Positions 8,313 to 17,811 of a stretch of 64,000 nucleotides of DNA are shown here, one piece after another; the stretch's first letter is position 1, and every line of letters begins with the position of its first letter. The notes under the pieces were generated by a model. The model saw nothing but the letters and a program-made list of their open reading frames with translations, was not told the DNA's origin and ran no database searches. The stretch is taken from the NCBI RefSeq assembly GCF_048265165.1, contig NZ_JBLXCD010000001.1:372001-436000 (forward strand), read 5' to 3'. The stretch comes from Oceanospirillum sp048265165 (lineage in GTDB: Bacteria; Pseudomonadota; Gammaproteobacteria; Pseudomonadales; Halomonadaceae). The translations under genes were made by a program, and so were the position numbers.

Positions 8313-9812
8313 TTACTTCAGATTAATCGAGAAGTTAGGGCCGGATTCAATATCTTCGTTGAACCAGCGCGCAGTAACAGTTTTAGTTTCGGTATAGAAA
8401 CGTACTGCCTGCTTACCATAAGCATGCTGATCGCCGTAGAAAGAACCTTTCCAACCGGTGAAGGAGAAGAATGGCAGCGGCACAGGGATAGGAATATTAA
8501 TACCCACCTGACCCACTTCGATTTCATGCTGGAATTTACGCGCAGCAGCACCGGAAGCAGTAAACATTGAAGTACCGTTACCGTATGGCGAGTTATTGAT
8601 CAACTCAATCGCTTCATCCAGAGTATCAACCTCCACCAGGCACAGTACCGGGCCAAAGATCTCATCCTGATAGATGGTCATTTCAGGCTTAACACCGGCA
8701 AACAGCGTTGGGCCAACCCAGTTACCATCCGGATAACCGTCTACTACACAGTCACGACCATCCAATAGCAGCTCTGCACCTTCATCAACACCCTTCTGGA
8801 TCAGGCCGTTGATACGCTCTTTAGCCTGAGGGCTGATTACCGGGCCATAGCTGGCAGCCGGATCATTCCAGGCACCCGGACGCGCCTGCATCAGGGCTTC
8901 TTTAATTTCATGTTTCCATTCACGGGCTTCACCCACCAGAACCGTTACTGAGATTGCCATGCAGCGTTGACCGGCAGCACCCACAGAGGCACCGGCAATA
9001 TTGTTAATCACACGCTGTTTAGCTGCATCTGGCATCACAACCATGTGGTTTTTAGCACCGGCGAAGCTTTGTACACGCTTCATATTGTCAGTACCGGTTT
9101 TGTAGATGTACTGGCCAACCGGCACAGAACCTACAAAAGAGATCGCACGAATATCCGGATGATGCAGCAGGAAGTCCACCTGCTCTTTACCACCATGAAT
9201 CACCTGCAGAACACCTTTAGGCGCACCCGCTTCCACAAACAGTTCCGCAAGACGTGTTGGCGTTAGCGGATCCTGTTCAGACGGCTTCAGAATAAAGGTA
9301 TTACCGGAAGCGATCGCCATCGGGTACATCCACAGCGGAATCATCGCCGGGAAGTTAAACGGCGTAATACCGGCACACACGCCCAGAGGCTGAATGTAGC
9401 TGTAAGTATCGATTTCACGGGCAACGTTTTCTACCGTTTCACCCATCATCAGGCTTGGGATGTTTGCGGCATGCTCAACCACTTCGATACCGCGCCACAG
9501 GTCACCCTTAGCATCTTCGAACGTTTTACCGGTTTCAGAACTCAGGATCTCAGCGATCTCATCATGATGCTCTTTCAACAGCGCCTGATAGCGCATCATG
9601 ACGCGGGCACGCTCAGAAATAGGTGTCTCTTTCCAGGTCTCGAAAGCAGCTCGTGCACTTTCGTATGCCGCTTCCATTTCGCCTTGAGTAGCAAACGGTA
9701 CTTCACACAGCACTTCCTGCGTTGCAGGATTCGTTACCGGCATGAAGTTATCAGATTTACTCTGAACAAATTCGCCATCAATAAACAGCGGGACTCGTTT
9801 AGTTGAACTCAT
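8313..9812 (-). CDS. mmsA: Methylmalonate-semialdehyde dehydrogenase (CoA-acylating)
   Basis: A 499-aa aldehyde dehydrogenase that converts methylmalonate semialdehyde to propionyl-CoA, the last dedicated step of valine catabolism. Family marks are the PFNFPAMIPLWMYPMAIASGN-type block near residue 150, the SFVGSVPVG motif near 225 and the catalytic cysteine in AGQRCMAIS near 284. The ATG at 9812 has AAGG at 8 bases. A GTG three codons upstream (9821) also opens the frame but lacks spacing. The gene is divergent from mmsR, with two AGGACAAACC direct repeats between them. A weak terminator follows, separating it from the isobutyryl-CoA dehydrogenase operon. Confidence 0.95.
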   Translation of the reverse strand: MSSTKRVPLFIDGEFVQSKSDNFMPVTNPATQEVLCEVPFATQGEMEAAYESARAAFETWKETPISERARVMMRYQALLKEHHDEIAEILSSETGKTFEDAKGDLWRGIEVVEHAANIPSLMMGETVENVAREIDTYSYIQPLGVCAGITPFNFPAMIPLWMYPMAIASGNTFILKPSEQDPLTPTRLAELFVEAGAPKGVLQVIHGGKEQVDFLLHHPDIRAISFVGSVPVGQYIYKTGTDNMKRVQSFAGAKNHMVVMPDAAKQRVINNIAGASVGAAGQRCMAISVTVLVGEAREWKHEIKEALMQARPGAWNDPAASYGPVISPQAKERINGLIQKGVDEGAELLLDGRDCVVDGYPDGNWVGPTLFAGVKPEMTIYQDEIFGPVLCLVEVDTLDEAIELINNSPYGNGTSMFTASGAAARKFQHEIEVGQVGINIPIPVPLPFFSFTGWKGSFYGDQHAYGKQAVRFYTETKTVTARWFNEDIESGPNFSINLK

Positions 9813-9924
9813 ACTTATCACCTTATTCCGTCCGGTTAACCGGTTTTATTGTTGTTAGCCGCCTGACAGCGATCATCACTATCAGACTCTTGTCAGATCT
9901 TGTCCACTTTCATCTGATCCCTTC

Positions 9925-9967
9925 AGGACAAACCGTCCGGAACCTCTTCTAAGCCTTAGGACAAACC
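9925..9967. promoter_or_regulatory. Putative MmsR operator: paired AGGACAAACC direct repeats
   Basis: AGGACAAACC occurs at 9925-9934 and 9958-9967, start to start 33 bases (three helical turns), with further matches on both sides (C.T before, CGG after). Paired direct repeats in phase are typical AraC/XylS-family operators. They lie between divergent mmsA and mmsR. Confidence 0.6.
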
Positions 9968-10087
9968 TAGCGGTTGCTTGGATATAACTAAACTAGCACA
10001 GGCCATAGCAGCCAAGGATTGACTAAGTTGCCCACTTAATGGACTATATTGCTGTTTACAAAACCTTATGCGCCCGGAGTCCGACTA

Positions 10088-10969
10088 ATGTCGCAAACCT
10101 CAGATTGGCCACTCCCCTCTGGTAGCATTCGCTATCTTGTTCCTCAGTTTCTTCGTGATAAGTTGCGCCAACACCCATTAAGCTGTGGGCTCTACCCAAT
10201 TTCCTTCGGTAACTATAAAGAGGCACTAGGGCACCAGATGCAGCGGCAGGATCATGATGACTTCCTGCTTATCTACTGTATCAAGGGTAGCGCCAACCTT
10301 CGGCTCAAAGATCAGTATTATGAGGTTTCCGCGGGAGATATACTGCTTCTTCCGCCGGGCACAGACCATGAATACAAAACGAAAGACGACGATCCCTGGA
10401 GTATTTACTGGCTACACCTCAAAGGGGAAGATTGCCATCTTGCGGCAGATCATGCAGGTTTTATAAAAGGCAATTACCTGCAGAAATTTGGCACACACCC
10501 CAAACTTATCCAGGATTTTGATCACCTTATTGATTGTCGTACCGGCGGCTACAACGTCAACACATTCGTCTATGCCGCCAATTTGATTCGACAGATCCTG
10601 TCTTATATTGCGCTTCTACAGCCAGCAACAGCCAGTGCTCGCAGCAGCCAACTTAACCTGGACACTGTTCACGCCCTGATGCAGGAAAACCTGCATACCC
10701 GGCTCGACCTCGACACCATCGCCAAGGCTGTCAATCTGTCAAAATTCCATTTTGTGAATAAATACAAAGAGCTGACCGGGATGACACCGATTCAGCACTT
10801 TCTGCACCTAAAAATAGAGCGCGCCTGTTACTTGCTGGATATCACTCAGCAAAGTATTTCAGAGATCAGCTACAGTCTTGGTTATGAAGATAGCTATTAT
10901 TTTTCCCGTCTGTTTAAGAAGGTGATGGGTATCGCACCAACTCAGTATCGACGCAAACAGCGTCACTGA
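10088..10969 (+). CDS. mmsR: AraC/XylS-family regulator of valine catabolism
   Basis: A 293-aa one-component regulator with an N-terminal cupin-like sensing domain (residues about 20-170, including GDILLLPPGTDHEY) and two C-terminal helix-turn-helix motifs: LDLDTIAKAVNLSKFHFVNKY and ISEISYSLGYEDSYYFSRLF, followed by GIAPTQYRR. The ATG at 10088 follows GGAG at 9 bases; an in-frame TTG at 10049 has no ribosome site. It is divergent from mmsA, the arrangement known for mmsR-mmsAB in Pseudomonas aeruginosa. It probably binds the direct repeats at 9925-9967 and activates mmsA in response to a valine metabolite. The inducer is inferred. Confidence 0.88.
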   Translation: MSQTSDWPLPSGSIRYLVPQFLRDKLRQHPLSCGLYPISFGNYKEALGHQMQRQDHDDFLLIYCIKGSANLRLKDQYYEVSAGDILLLPPGTDHEYKTKDDDPWSIYWLHLKGEDCHLAADHAGFIKGNYLQKFGTHPKLIQDFDHLIDCRTGGYNVNTFVYAANLIRQILSYIALLQPATASARSSQLNLDTVHALMQENLHTRLDLDTIAKAVNLSKFHFVNKYKELTGMTPIQHFLHLKIERACYLLDITQQSISEISYSLGYEDSYYFSRLFKKVMGIAPTQYRRKQRH

Positions 10970-11200
10970 TTCATTTAAAGTACAGCTAAATTTTAAGAAG
11001 ACCTGCACCACCCGCAAAGCCAGACGCATCTTATCTTTATAGAGGCAACATATTGTGCTGGTGGCTTTTTTGTTAAAATAACCCACAGTTTCAGATAGTT
11101 AATTTGCAGGGTTCATCGCAATGCATCGTCTGCGAAACAGCGTTTTTACTCCGCCTGGCAGCGTTAAAATCAATTTCTGCGATGACCGCTTGTTTTCACC

Positions 11201-11216
11201 TTTACGTAAACGTAAA
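11201..11216. promoter_or_regulatory. Putative LiuR operator upstream of liuR (autoregulation)
   Basis: TTTACGTAAACGTAAA, about 55 bases before the liuR start codon. It is one of five copies in the window and implies autoregulation. Confidence 0.8.
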
Positions 11217-11269
11217 CTTTGGATAGAGTTAGCCTGAGAGACAGGCGGACACACTGACGGCCCATAGAT

Positions 11270-11689
11270 ATGACCTTACAAAGCAGAATTAATAAAAAAA
11301 CATACGGCATTAGCGAGCTGTCAAAAGAGTTCGACATCACCACTCGCACCATTCGTTTTTATGAACAGCAGGGACTGATCTCGCCAACCCGTAACGGTCA
11401 GACCCGAATTTACAGTGAAAAAGACCGGGTTCGGCTGATGCTGACACTCAGAGGCAAACGTCTGGGTTTCAGCCTTGCTGAAACCAAAGAGCTATTTGAC
11501 CTGTACGACACCACACTGGAAGGCGATGAGAAACAGCTTAACCTGATACTGGGTATTCTCGGCGAAAAGAAAGCGGAGCTTGATCAGCAATTACAGGATA
11601 TTCAGCGCGTACAGACTGAGCTGAATCTGGTTCAGGATCGCTGCCAGAAAGCGCTGGATGAGGTGTTAAGTAAGAAAACTCAATCCTAA
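11270..11689 (+). CDS. liuR: MerR-family regulator of branched-chain amino acid catabolism
   Basis: A 139-aa MerR-type regulator. Winged helix-turn-helix at residues 12-80 (YGISELSKEFDITTRTIRFY, then EQQGLISPTRNGQTRIYS), followed by a long dimerisation coiled coil (about 85-135) rich in Glu, Gln and Leu. There is no cysteine cluster for metal binding, so the ligand is probably a CoA metabolite. Size, the sequence of the DNA-binding half, the operator just upstream and the same operator before liuA and aacS all identify LiuR. No clear ribosome site precedes the ATG. It is followed 224 bases later by an acyl-CoA synthetase gene on the same strand. Confidence 0.9.
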   Translation: MTLQSRINKKTYGISELSKEFDITTRTIRFYEQQGLISPTRNGQTRIYSEKDRVRLMLTLRGKRLGFSLAETKELFDLYDTTLEGDEKQLNLILGILGEKKAELDQQLQDIQRVQTELNLVQDRCQKALDEVLSKKTQS

Positions 11690-11912
11690 TACCCCGCACT
11701 GAGTAGTGCCAAGATGCTCAAGAAAAGATTCACCGGAGTAAGTCGGTGCCAGGTAATACCGTACTGTGATCAATAAACATTAAGTCAGTCAGCCTTATAC
11801 ATTTTTTCAGTGACTGCCGGTTAATAAAAATAAATCTCCGGCAGGTACTTAAGACTTTGGAGCAGAAATGTTCCCGTTAAAACAACAATAAAATCAACCT
11901 AAAAGGTGGGTT

Positions 11913-13598
11913 ATGACTACAAAAGCAATGAGCTACGTTAGCGGCATCAGCGATATGCCTCTGATTGGAAAAACCATTGGTGACCTTTTCGATGAAACCG
12001 TTGCCAAATACCCCAATAATGATGCCCTGATCTCCCGTCACCAGGGAGTGCGCTACAACTACACAGAACTTCAGACTGAAGTTGATCGCTGCGCCAAAGC
12101 ACTGCTGCACATGGGTGTTGAAAAAGGTGAGCGGGTCGGTATCTGGGCGCCCAACTGTGCAGAATGGTGTATCACCCAGTTTGCCACAGCTAAAATTGGT
12201 GCCATTCTGGTCAACATTAACCCCAGCTATCGCACCCACGAACTGGAATACGCACTGAAGCAATCCGGTGCCAGCACTCTGATTCTTCAGGGTGAATTTA
12301 AAGTATCTCATTACGTTAATATGATCTGTGAACTTGCCCCTGAGCTGCGTGACAGTGTGGCGTCTCAATTCAGATCAGAAAAACTCCCTCAGCTTAAGCG
12401 TGTTGTTTGCCTGGATGAAGATCTGGCTACCGAAGGTATGTGGACCTGGTCTGACCTGATGTCCATGCACGACAAAACCACCGATGCCGAACTCCGCGAG
12501 CTACAGGCCACACTGCAGTTCGACGATCCTATCAATATTCAGTACACCTCCGGCACCACAGGTGCTCCAAAAGGCGCAACCCTTAGCCATCACAATATTC
12601 TGAATAACGGCTACTTTGTGGCCCGCGGCATGGATTTGACCGATCAGGATCGCATGGTTATTCCGGTTCCTCTTTATCACTGCTTTGGTATGGTGATGGG
12701 CAACCTAGGTTGTATCACCCATGGCGCAACCATGATCTACCCGGCAGAAGGTTTTGATCCGGTAACAACCCTGCAGGCCGTCGCTGAAGAGAAAGCAACA
12801 GCGCTGTACGGCGTACCCACCATGTTTATTGCTGAGCTTGAGCACCCGGAATTTGACTCATTCGATCTGAGCACGCTGCGTACCGGTATTATGGCCGGCT
12901 CCATCTGCCCCATCGAAGTGATGAAGAAAGTGATCGCCAAGATGCACATGAAAGATGTGACCATCTGCTACGGCATGACCGAAACCAGCCCGGTGAGCTT
13001 CCAGACCAAGATGGATGCCCCCATTGAAAAACGCGTTTCCACCGTAGGTACGATCCATCCGCACCTTGAAGTAAAGCTGGTGGACCCGGAAACCGGCAAC
13101 GTGGTTGAGCACGGTGAAAAAGGCGAACTTTGTACCCGTGGTTACAGTGTCATGCTGGGCTACTGGAACAACGAAGAAGCCACCGCTAAATCCATCGAAA
13201 ACGGCTGGATGCACACCGGTGATCTGGCAGAAATGGATGAAGAAGGCTATGTCGCTATCACAGGACGGATCAAAGATATGATCATCCGTGGCGGCGAAAA
13301 CATCTACCCCCGTGAAATTGAAGAGTTTCTTTACACTCACCCTGATGTCAGCGATGTTCAGGTGATCGGTGTACCGGACCAGAAGTACGGTGAAGAGGTT
13401 ATGGCCTGGGTTTCCCTTCATGAAGGTAAAGACCTGTCTGAAGAAGAGATCCGCGAGTTCTGTAAAGGTAAAATCGCTCACTTTAAAGTACCTCGCTACT
13501 TCAAAATCACACGGGACTTCCCGATGACAGTGACCGGTAAAATCCAGAAGTTCAAAATGCGCGAAATCAGTACAGAAGAGCTGGGTCTGGAAGACTAA
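11913..13598 (+). CDS. AMP-binding acyl-CoA synthetase (fatty acid/ACSF2-like)
   Basis: A 561-aa ANL-superfamily acyl-CoA ligase. The ATP loop YTSGTTGAPKG lies near residue 211, YGMTETSP near 353, the hinge GRIKDMIIRGGENIYPREIEE near 450, and the C-terminal catalytic lysine in TGKIQKF near 545. The overall layout resembles medium-chain ACSF2/FadD-like synthetases often found in liu gene clusters. The ATG follows AAGGTGG at about 6 bases. It lies downstream of liuR and may be read from the liuR promoter. A strong terminator follows. The acyl substrate is not determined by sequence; a branched-chain or medium-chain acid is the reasonable guess. Confidence 0.85.
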   Translation: MTTKAMSYVSGISDMPLIGKTIGDLFDETVAKYPNNDALISRHQGVRYNYTELQTEVDRCAKALLHMGVEKGERVGIWAPNCAEWCITQFATAKIGAILVNINPSYRTHELEYALKQSGASTLILQGEFKVSHYVNMICELAPELRDSVASQFRSEKLPQLKRVVCLDEDLATEGMWTWSDLMSMHDKTTDAELRELQATLQFDDPINIQYTSGTTGAPKGATLSHHNILNNGYFVARGMDLTDQDRMVIPVPLYHCFGMVMGNLGCITHGATMIYPAEGFDPVTTLQAVAEEKATALYGVPTMFIAELEHPEFDSFDLSTLRTGIMAGSICPIEVMKKVIAKMHMKDVTICYGMTETSPVSFQTKMDAPIEKRVSTVGTIHPHLEVKLVDPETGNVVEHGEKGELCTRGYSVMLGYWNNEEATAKSIENGWMHTGDLAEMDEEGYVAITGRIKDMIIRGGENIYPREIEEFLYTHPDVSDVQVIGVPDQKYGEEVMAWVSLHEGKDLSEEEIREFCKGKIAHFKVPRYFKITRDFPMTVTGKIQKFKMREISTEELGLED

Positions 13599-13668
13599 TC
13601 TGTTTTCTGTCCGACAAGGACACCCCTGCTAAAGGAGAAGCTTGTAACTGAAGCTTTTCGGCTCAAAG

Positions 13669-13701
13669 GCGGCTCTTAAATACAAGAGCCGCTTTTCTTT
13701 T
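13669..13701 (+). terminator. Rho-independent terminator after the acyl-CoA synthetase gene
   Basis: Perfect 9-base arms GCGGCTCTT (13669-13677) and AAGAGCCGC (13684-13692) followed by TTTTCTTTT. Confidence 0.9.
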
Positions 13702-13758
13702 ACTTGTTCAGAAATAAAGCAGATATCTGCCGGTTCAGATCGTTACAGGAGCATCCTC

Positions 13759-14604
13759 ATGAGCAGTATTACGCAACATTACCAACCCAATGAAACGCTC
13801 TGGCAGAAGATTGAAGAAACCCTGACTCAATCAGATATAAACCCTGATACTCAGCTCAACAGCAACCTGCTGGCCCCCATTGATCAACTGCATATCGGTG
13901 GTCGCCAGGCGACTCAGGCTTTGCTCCACCAAGTCGATCTGAAAGCGGGCTGCCACATACTGGAGATCGGCTCCGGACTGGGAGGAACCGCACGGCTTAT
14001 CGCAGAAACCCTCCCCTGCCACATAACCGCCATCGATATAACCCCTGATTTTTGTGAAGCCCATCAGGCGATCAACCAGCGGATGTCCCTTAATAATATT
14101 CAGGTAATCTGCGCTGATGCCTGTGATACCCAGGTTCAGACAGGCAGTCAGGATATCATTATCAGCCAACACACACTGATCAATATCCCTGACAAAACGA
14201 TGCTTCTGAAAACACTTGCAGAGAGCCTGAAACCCGGCGGCAGCTTCCTGCTGCACGAAGTTATTGCCGGCAGCAATAAAGAGCCTATAAAGCTACCTGT
14301 ACCCTGGGCATCTGACATCAGCCATAGCCATCTTCCGGATAAAGATGAGTTAATTGCCCTCTTTGAAAGTGCCGGTTTTAGACTAGAGCGTTTCACAGAT
14401 GTCACCGAAACAGCACTGGCATGGCGAAAAAAGCATACCCAACGGGAGGCGGGCAGCAACCAACAGGGCACAACTCAGGCTGGCTCGCCTTTAAATCCCG
14501 GCATTATATTTGGTGAGCGTTTTTTAACCATGGGCAAAAACGTGATGGCCAACCTGACGGATAACAAAGTCTGTGTCGTGGAAGCTGTTTTTAAACGTAG
14601 TTAA
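13759..14604 (+). CDS. Class I SAM-dependent methyltransferase
   Basis: A 281-aa soluble methyltransferase. Motif I is ILEIGSGLGGTAR near residue 71, the acidic residue after strand 2 is in ITAIDITPDF near 94, and the motif IV region is QDIIISQHTLINIPD near 133. The post-I layout resembles small-molecule methyltransferases such as the glycine/sarcosine type, although nothing fixes the substrate. The ATG follows AGGAG at 8 bases. It stands alone between a terminator and a chemoreceptor gene, so context gives no clue. The C-terminal third (EAGSNQQGTTQAG) is low in complexity and probably a flexible linker. Confidence 0.8.
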   Translation: MSSITQHYQPNETLWQKIEETLTQSDINPDTQLNSNLLAPIDQLHIGGRQATQALLHQVDLKAGCHILEIGSGLGGTARLIAETLPCHITAIDITPDFCEAHQAINQRMSLNNIQVICADACDTQVQTGSQDIIISQHTLINIPDKTMLLKTLAESLKPGGSFLLHEVIAGSNKEPIKLPVPWASDISHSHLPDKDELIALFESAGFRLERFTDVTETALAWRKKHTQREAGSNQQGTTQAGSPLNPGIIFGERFLTMGKNVMANLTDNKVCVVEAVFKRS

Positions 14605-14897
14605 TATAACGAAACAGACACTTGCCCACTACTCACGCACCAGGTCAAAGCGATGTTTTTGGCCTGAGTACTGATAAAGCACTCCCTCTTAGCTTAAGAC
14701 TCCTCAACATAAGATTACCTAAAGGCCAAAACTCATAACAAAACTCTGGTTTTAAGGCCTCTACTCCAATATTATTACCCAATGTTACAAAGGATCATGA
14801 AGCATTTTGCCTGCGTATATAAAGAGGTCGTTTGTACGCAAAAAAGGAACTGCACCACAACAATAATTCCAAGCAACTGCCAAGGAGATAAGCCGCT
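14605..14897. other. Intergenic region before the chemoreceptor gene
   Basis: About 290 bases. An imperfect hairpin (AGGCCAAAAC near 14721 pairing with GTTTT..GGCCT near 14750) lies in the middle. The rest is probably the promoter of the chemoreceptor gene. No convincing flagellar sigma-28 promoter was found by eye. Confidence 0.4.
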
Positions 14898-16847
14898 ATG
14901 AGCGCTCAAGGAATACCAACCGCCTCAGGAACCCCTTTACTGACGCAAATGTTACTGACCGTTATGTTGCCGATCATTATATTGATGTGCGGCCTCACCT
15001 TCTGGATCTATAGCGAAATCAAGTCTGAGACCTCAGATATTATGCTGCATTCCGGTGAACAGGTGGCTGAAGGGCATGCCGCAGAGGTCAGTGCTATCCT
15101 GGCTGGCTTACAGGAAGAAGTTTCCATGCTGGCATCAACCCCTATGCTCTCATCTGAACGGCGGGAACAAGCGATACAGAAGTGGTTCTCCGGCAACCTG
15201 AAAGAGATCAAACTGGCAGAAATGATTTTTTTCGTTGATACCCAAGCTCAGGCAACCTATCTGGCCAGAAATGGTAAAACCGGACAAGCAAAACTGAGTG
15301 AACGTCAATATGTAAAAGACCTTCTGAGTGGCAAATCAGAATTGATCCTCACCAATCCAATTGTCTCCAAGGCCACACAAAAACCTGTCTCAGTCATTGC
15401 AAAATCCGTCAGGGACGACAATGGCAAGATCGCAGGGATTCTGGCAATCACTGTCACCTTAGAAATGCTGAGCCAGATCACTGAGAATATCGATCTCACA
15501 GATGGCAGCTATGCCTGGATTGCTGATGGCACAGGCTTACTTGTTGCTCATCCTTCAGAAAAGGCTCGTATGAGCATCAATGTGACCGACGCGGATAAAA
15601 AAGGTTTTACAGGCCTGAATCAGCATGGCAAACGTATGGTAGCCGGAGAAAAGGGTACGGGTGAAATTCTGAATATTCAGGGTAAGCCGGTCACCATGAT
15701 CTTCTCTCCCATTAAAAATACGCCGGGGTGGACATTTGGTGTATCGGTTCCTACGGCGGAGTTATATGCCACAGCAAACCGTCTGTCGACCCTGCTTGTG
15801 ATTATCATGCTGGCCGTTTTGGTAATTATTATTGGCTTAGTCGTTATGGCAAGTTTTTCTCTTGCCAAGCCTATTCAGCGCCTGGTTAACGCTATGGAAG
15901 TCGTCACCAGTGATGACAGCGGTATCAATGCCCGCCTTAAAGCGTCAGGCCCCCGCGAAATTCAGGCAGTTACGGTTAGCTTCAACCAATTTATGGAAAA
16001 ACTCGGACAATCGGTAGACCGGATTATCGGCATTGCCGGAGACCTGACCCAGTCCTCCCATACACTGGAAAAAACAGGATCAACACTAAACCAGCAGGTA
16101 GCAGCCCAGGCTCAGGAGATGGATCAGGTGGCGTCAGCCGCTAACCAGCTGACCAGCACCTTTGAAGGGGTTGCTCAAAGTGCGCAACAGGCCTCAGACG
16201 AGAGTATCCGGGTAAAAGAACAAGCAGGCAAAGGCCACAAAGCCCTGATGCATAATCAGAAACAGATCGCCTCTCTTTCAGATCGCATTAGTGCTGCCGC
16301 ACAGGAGCTGCAACAACTTCACCACTCCAGCGAACAGATTGGAGAGGTACTGGATAGCATCACCGGCATTGCCGAGCAAACCAACCTGCTGGCCCTGAAT
16401 GCCGCCATTGAAGCAGCCCGCGCAGGTGAGCATGGACGAGGCTTTGCGGTTGTTGCCGATGAAGTACGTACGCTGTCGGAGCAGACCCGAAAATCGACAG
16501 AGAAAACCCAGAGTGTCATTCAGGAACTGCGTGGGCTGATTGTTCATGCCATCGGCACGATGGATGCCGGAGCCAAAGAAGCGGTAGAAACTGTTGAACG
16601 CTCAAAAGAGGCTGAACAGGCGCTAACTGACATACAGCAGGCCGTATCTCAGCTGGAGCAAATGAACCTGCAGATCGCCAGTGCAACGGAGGAGCAGCAA
16701 GCGACCATGGTCGAAGTTAACGACAACATGGGGCATCTTGCGGAAGCCGTTGTCATACTCCGGGATGAAACCCAGCAGATCAGCCAGCAAAGTGCCTCCA
16801 TGGCCAACGCAGGCCAACAGATGGAGCAGATTGCCCGCGCGATCTAA
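14898..16847 (+). CDS. Methyl-accepting chemotaxis protein with dCache-type sensor
   Basis: A 649-aa inner-membrane chemoreceptor. Transmembrane helix 1 is near residues 14-36; a periplasmic double-Cache-like sensor follows (about 40-285, with GYAWIADGTGLLVAHP-type and PGWTFGVSVP segments); transmembrane helix 2 is near 297-318; then HAMP, and a long signalling coiled coil whose hairpin tip EQTNLLALNAAIEAARAGE lies near 492-510. It passes ligand binding to CheA/CheW. The ATG follows AAGGAG at 10 bases. Cache sensors usually bind amino acids or carboxylates; the ligand here is unknown. A strong bidirectional-looking terminator follows. Confidence 0.92.
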   Translation: MSAQGIPTASGTPLLTQMLLTVMLPIIILMCGLTFWIYSEIKSETSDIMLHSGEQVAEGHAAEVSAILAGLQEEVSMLASTPMLSSERREQAIQKWFSGNLKEIKLAEMIFFVDTQAQATYLARNGKTGQAKLSERQYVKDLLSGKSELILTNPIVSKATQKPVSVIAKSVRDDNGKIAGILAITVTLEMLSQITENIDLTDGSYAWIADGTGLLVAHPSEKARMSINVTDADKKGFTGLNQHGKRMVAGEKGTGEILNIQGKPVTMIFSPIKNTPGWTFGVSVPTAELYATANRLSTLLVIIMLAVLVIIIGLVVMASFSLAKPIQRLVNAMEVVTSDDSGINARLKASGPREIQAVTVSFNQFMEKLGQSVDRIIGIAGDLTQSSHTLEKTGSTLNQQVAAQAQEMDQVASAANQLTSTFEGVAQSAQQASDESIRVKEQAGKGHKALMHNQKQIASLSDRISAAAQELQQLHHSSEQIGEVLDSITGIAEQTNLLALNAAIEAARAGEHGRGFAVVADEVRTLSEQTRKSTEKTQSVIQELRGLIVHAIGTMDAGAKEAVETVERSKEAEQALTDIQQAVSQLEQMNLQIASATEEQQATMVEVNDNMGHLAEAVVILRDETQQISQQSASMANAGQQMEQIARAI

Positions 16848-16866
16848 ACACTTTCGTTGTAATGAC

Positions 16867-16906
16867 AAAAGCCCGGTAAACAGATTTTTTTACCGGGCTT
16901 TTTCTT
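16867..16906 (+). terminator. Rho-independent terminator after the chemoreceptor
   Basis: Arms AAAAGCCCGGTAAA (16867-16880) and TTTACCGGGCTTTT (16889-16902), perfectly complementary over the core, with T runs. The flanking A and T tracts could allow use from either strand. Confidence 0.92.
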
Positions 16907-17002
16907 GGAGACTCGTTGCTTACAATTTAACTGTTGGACTGAACACACAACCCTACCTTACGCTGAAAACATAAGCGACAAGAGACACTCTTAAGTCCTC
17001 TG

Positions 17003-17749
17003 TTATACCTTGGATGCCGCAGCTTTACTGCCCGAAAGGGTACAGAGTATCAGGCCACTATCCGCAGAATCAGAATTGATAACCCGTTCACCATAAGAGT
17101 CCCAAACTGAACTGTTGCCACACGTTTCCCAACCGCCTGTCTCGGAAATATGGTTGCTTAAAAGTACCGCGAAACCATGCTTCAGAGCTATTGCCGATAA
17201 AATCTCCGAGTCAGGCGCAAAACCCTTACCAGAAATCAGAGCACTTACAACATAGATATCAGCACCGGATTCTCGGGCTCTTCGGGAATGCTCTGGCTCT
17301 GCAAAATCAGCGCAAATAGCCAATGCCAGCCGATGACCTTTGACCTTAAAAAAGTAATCAGCAGGCCCGAATAAGCAATATTGTTCCTCACCTGGATGAA
17401 GATATTGTTTCGAGTAAAACTCAACAGAGCCATCTGGAAAGCAAATAACAGCGCCTATGAAAGGCTTAGAAGAGCAGTCAGAACTCAATGGACAGCCAGC
17501 GATAACAATGATCTGGTTTTCAACTGAGGCACGGGATAATTCCTGAAAGCTCGATGCTTCTGGCGAGAAAGCTAACCTCGCTGCCAAATCCAACTCATAA
17601 CCCGTCAATGATAACTCAGGAAAGATAACAACATCTGCATTGTGACGAGAAGACCTAGAGATCATTTCAAGATGATGCCTTAGGTTGCTCTTTAAATCAC
17701 CTCTGACAACTGGAATTTGGGCCAAACTTATCGTTACATCTGTTTTCAA
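17003..17749 (-). CDS. Carbon-nitrogen hydrolase (nitrilase superfamily), TTG start
   Basis: A 248-aa amidase/nitrilase-fold enzyme. The catalytic triad is visible: E45 in VIFPELSLTGY, K114 in EFYSKQYLHPGEE and C146 in ALAICADFAEP. I set the start at the TTG at 17749 because AAGGAG lies 7 bases before it and the homologous region begins there (DVTISLAQIPVVRG). A longer frame runs to 17887 but would overlap the upstream small gene and has no family similarity in its first 46 residues. It probably cleaves a small amide. The substrate cannot be read from sequence. It follows the small DUF gene and cbiZ on the same strand. Confidence 0.83.
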   Translation of the reverse strand: MKTDVTISLAQIPVVRGDLKSNLRHHLEMISRSSRHNADVVIFPELSLTGYELDLAARLAFSPEASSFQELSRASVENQIIVIAGCPLSSDCSSKPFIGAVICFPDGSVEFYSKQYLHPGEEQYCLFGPADYFFKVKGHRLALAICADFAEPEHSRRARESGADIYVVSALISGKGFAPDSEILSAIALKHGFAVLLSNHISETGGWETCGNSSVWDSYGERVINSDSADSGLILCTLSGSKAAASKV

Positions 17750-17811
17750 GCTCTCTCTCCTTAAAACATAATGCTCGCCTATCGGCACTTGGTTGTCGTA
17801 AGTAACAGAGC

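Noticed and set aside
12858..13481. 207-codon minus-strand frame inside the acyl-CoA synthetase gene
   Set aside because: Antisense shadow of a strongly conserved ligase.
13831..14256. Minus-strand frame inside the methyltransferase gene
   Set aside because: Shadow of the conserved SAM-binding gene.
14800..14900. 34-codon ORF starting near 14798 and overlapping the chemoreceptor start
   Set aside because: Ribosome site too close to the ATG, low-complexity peptide, and the chemoreceptor has its own AAGGAG; probably chance.
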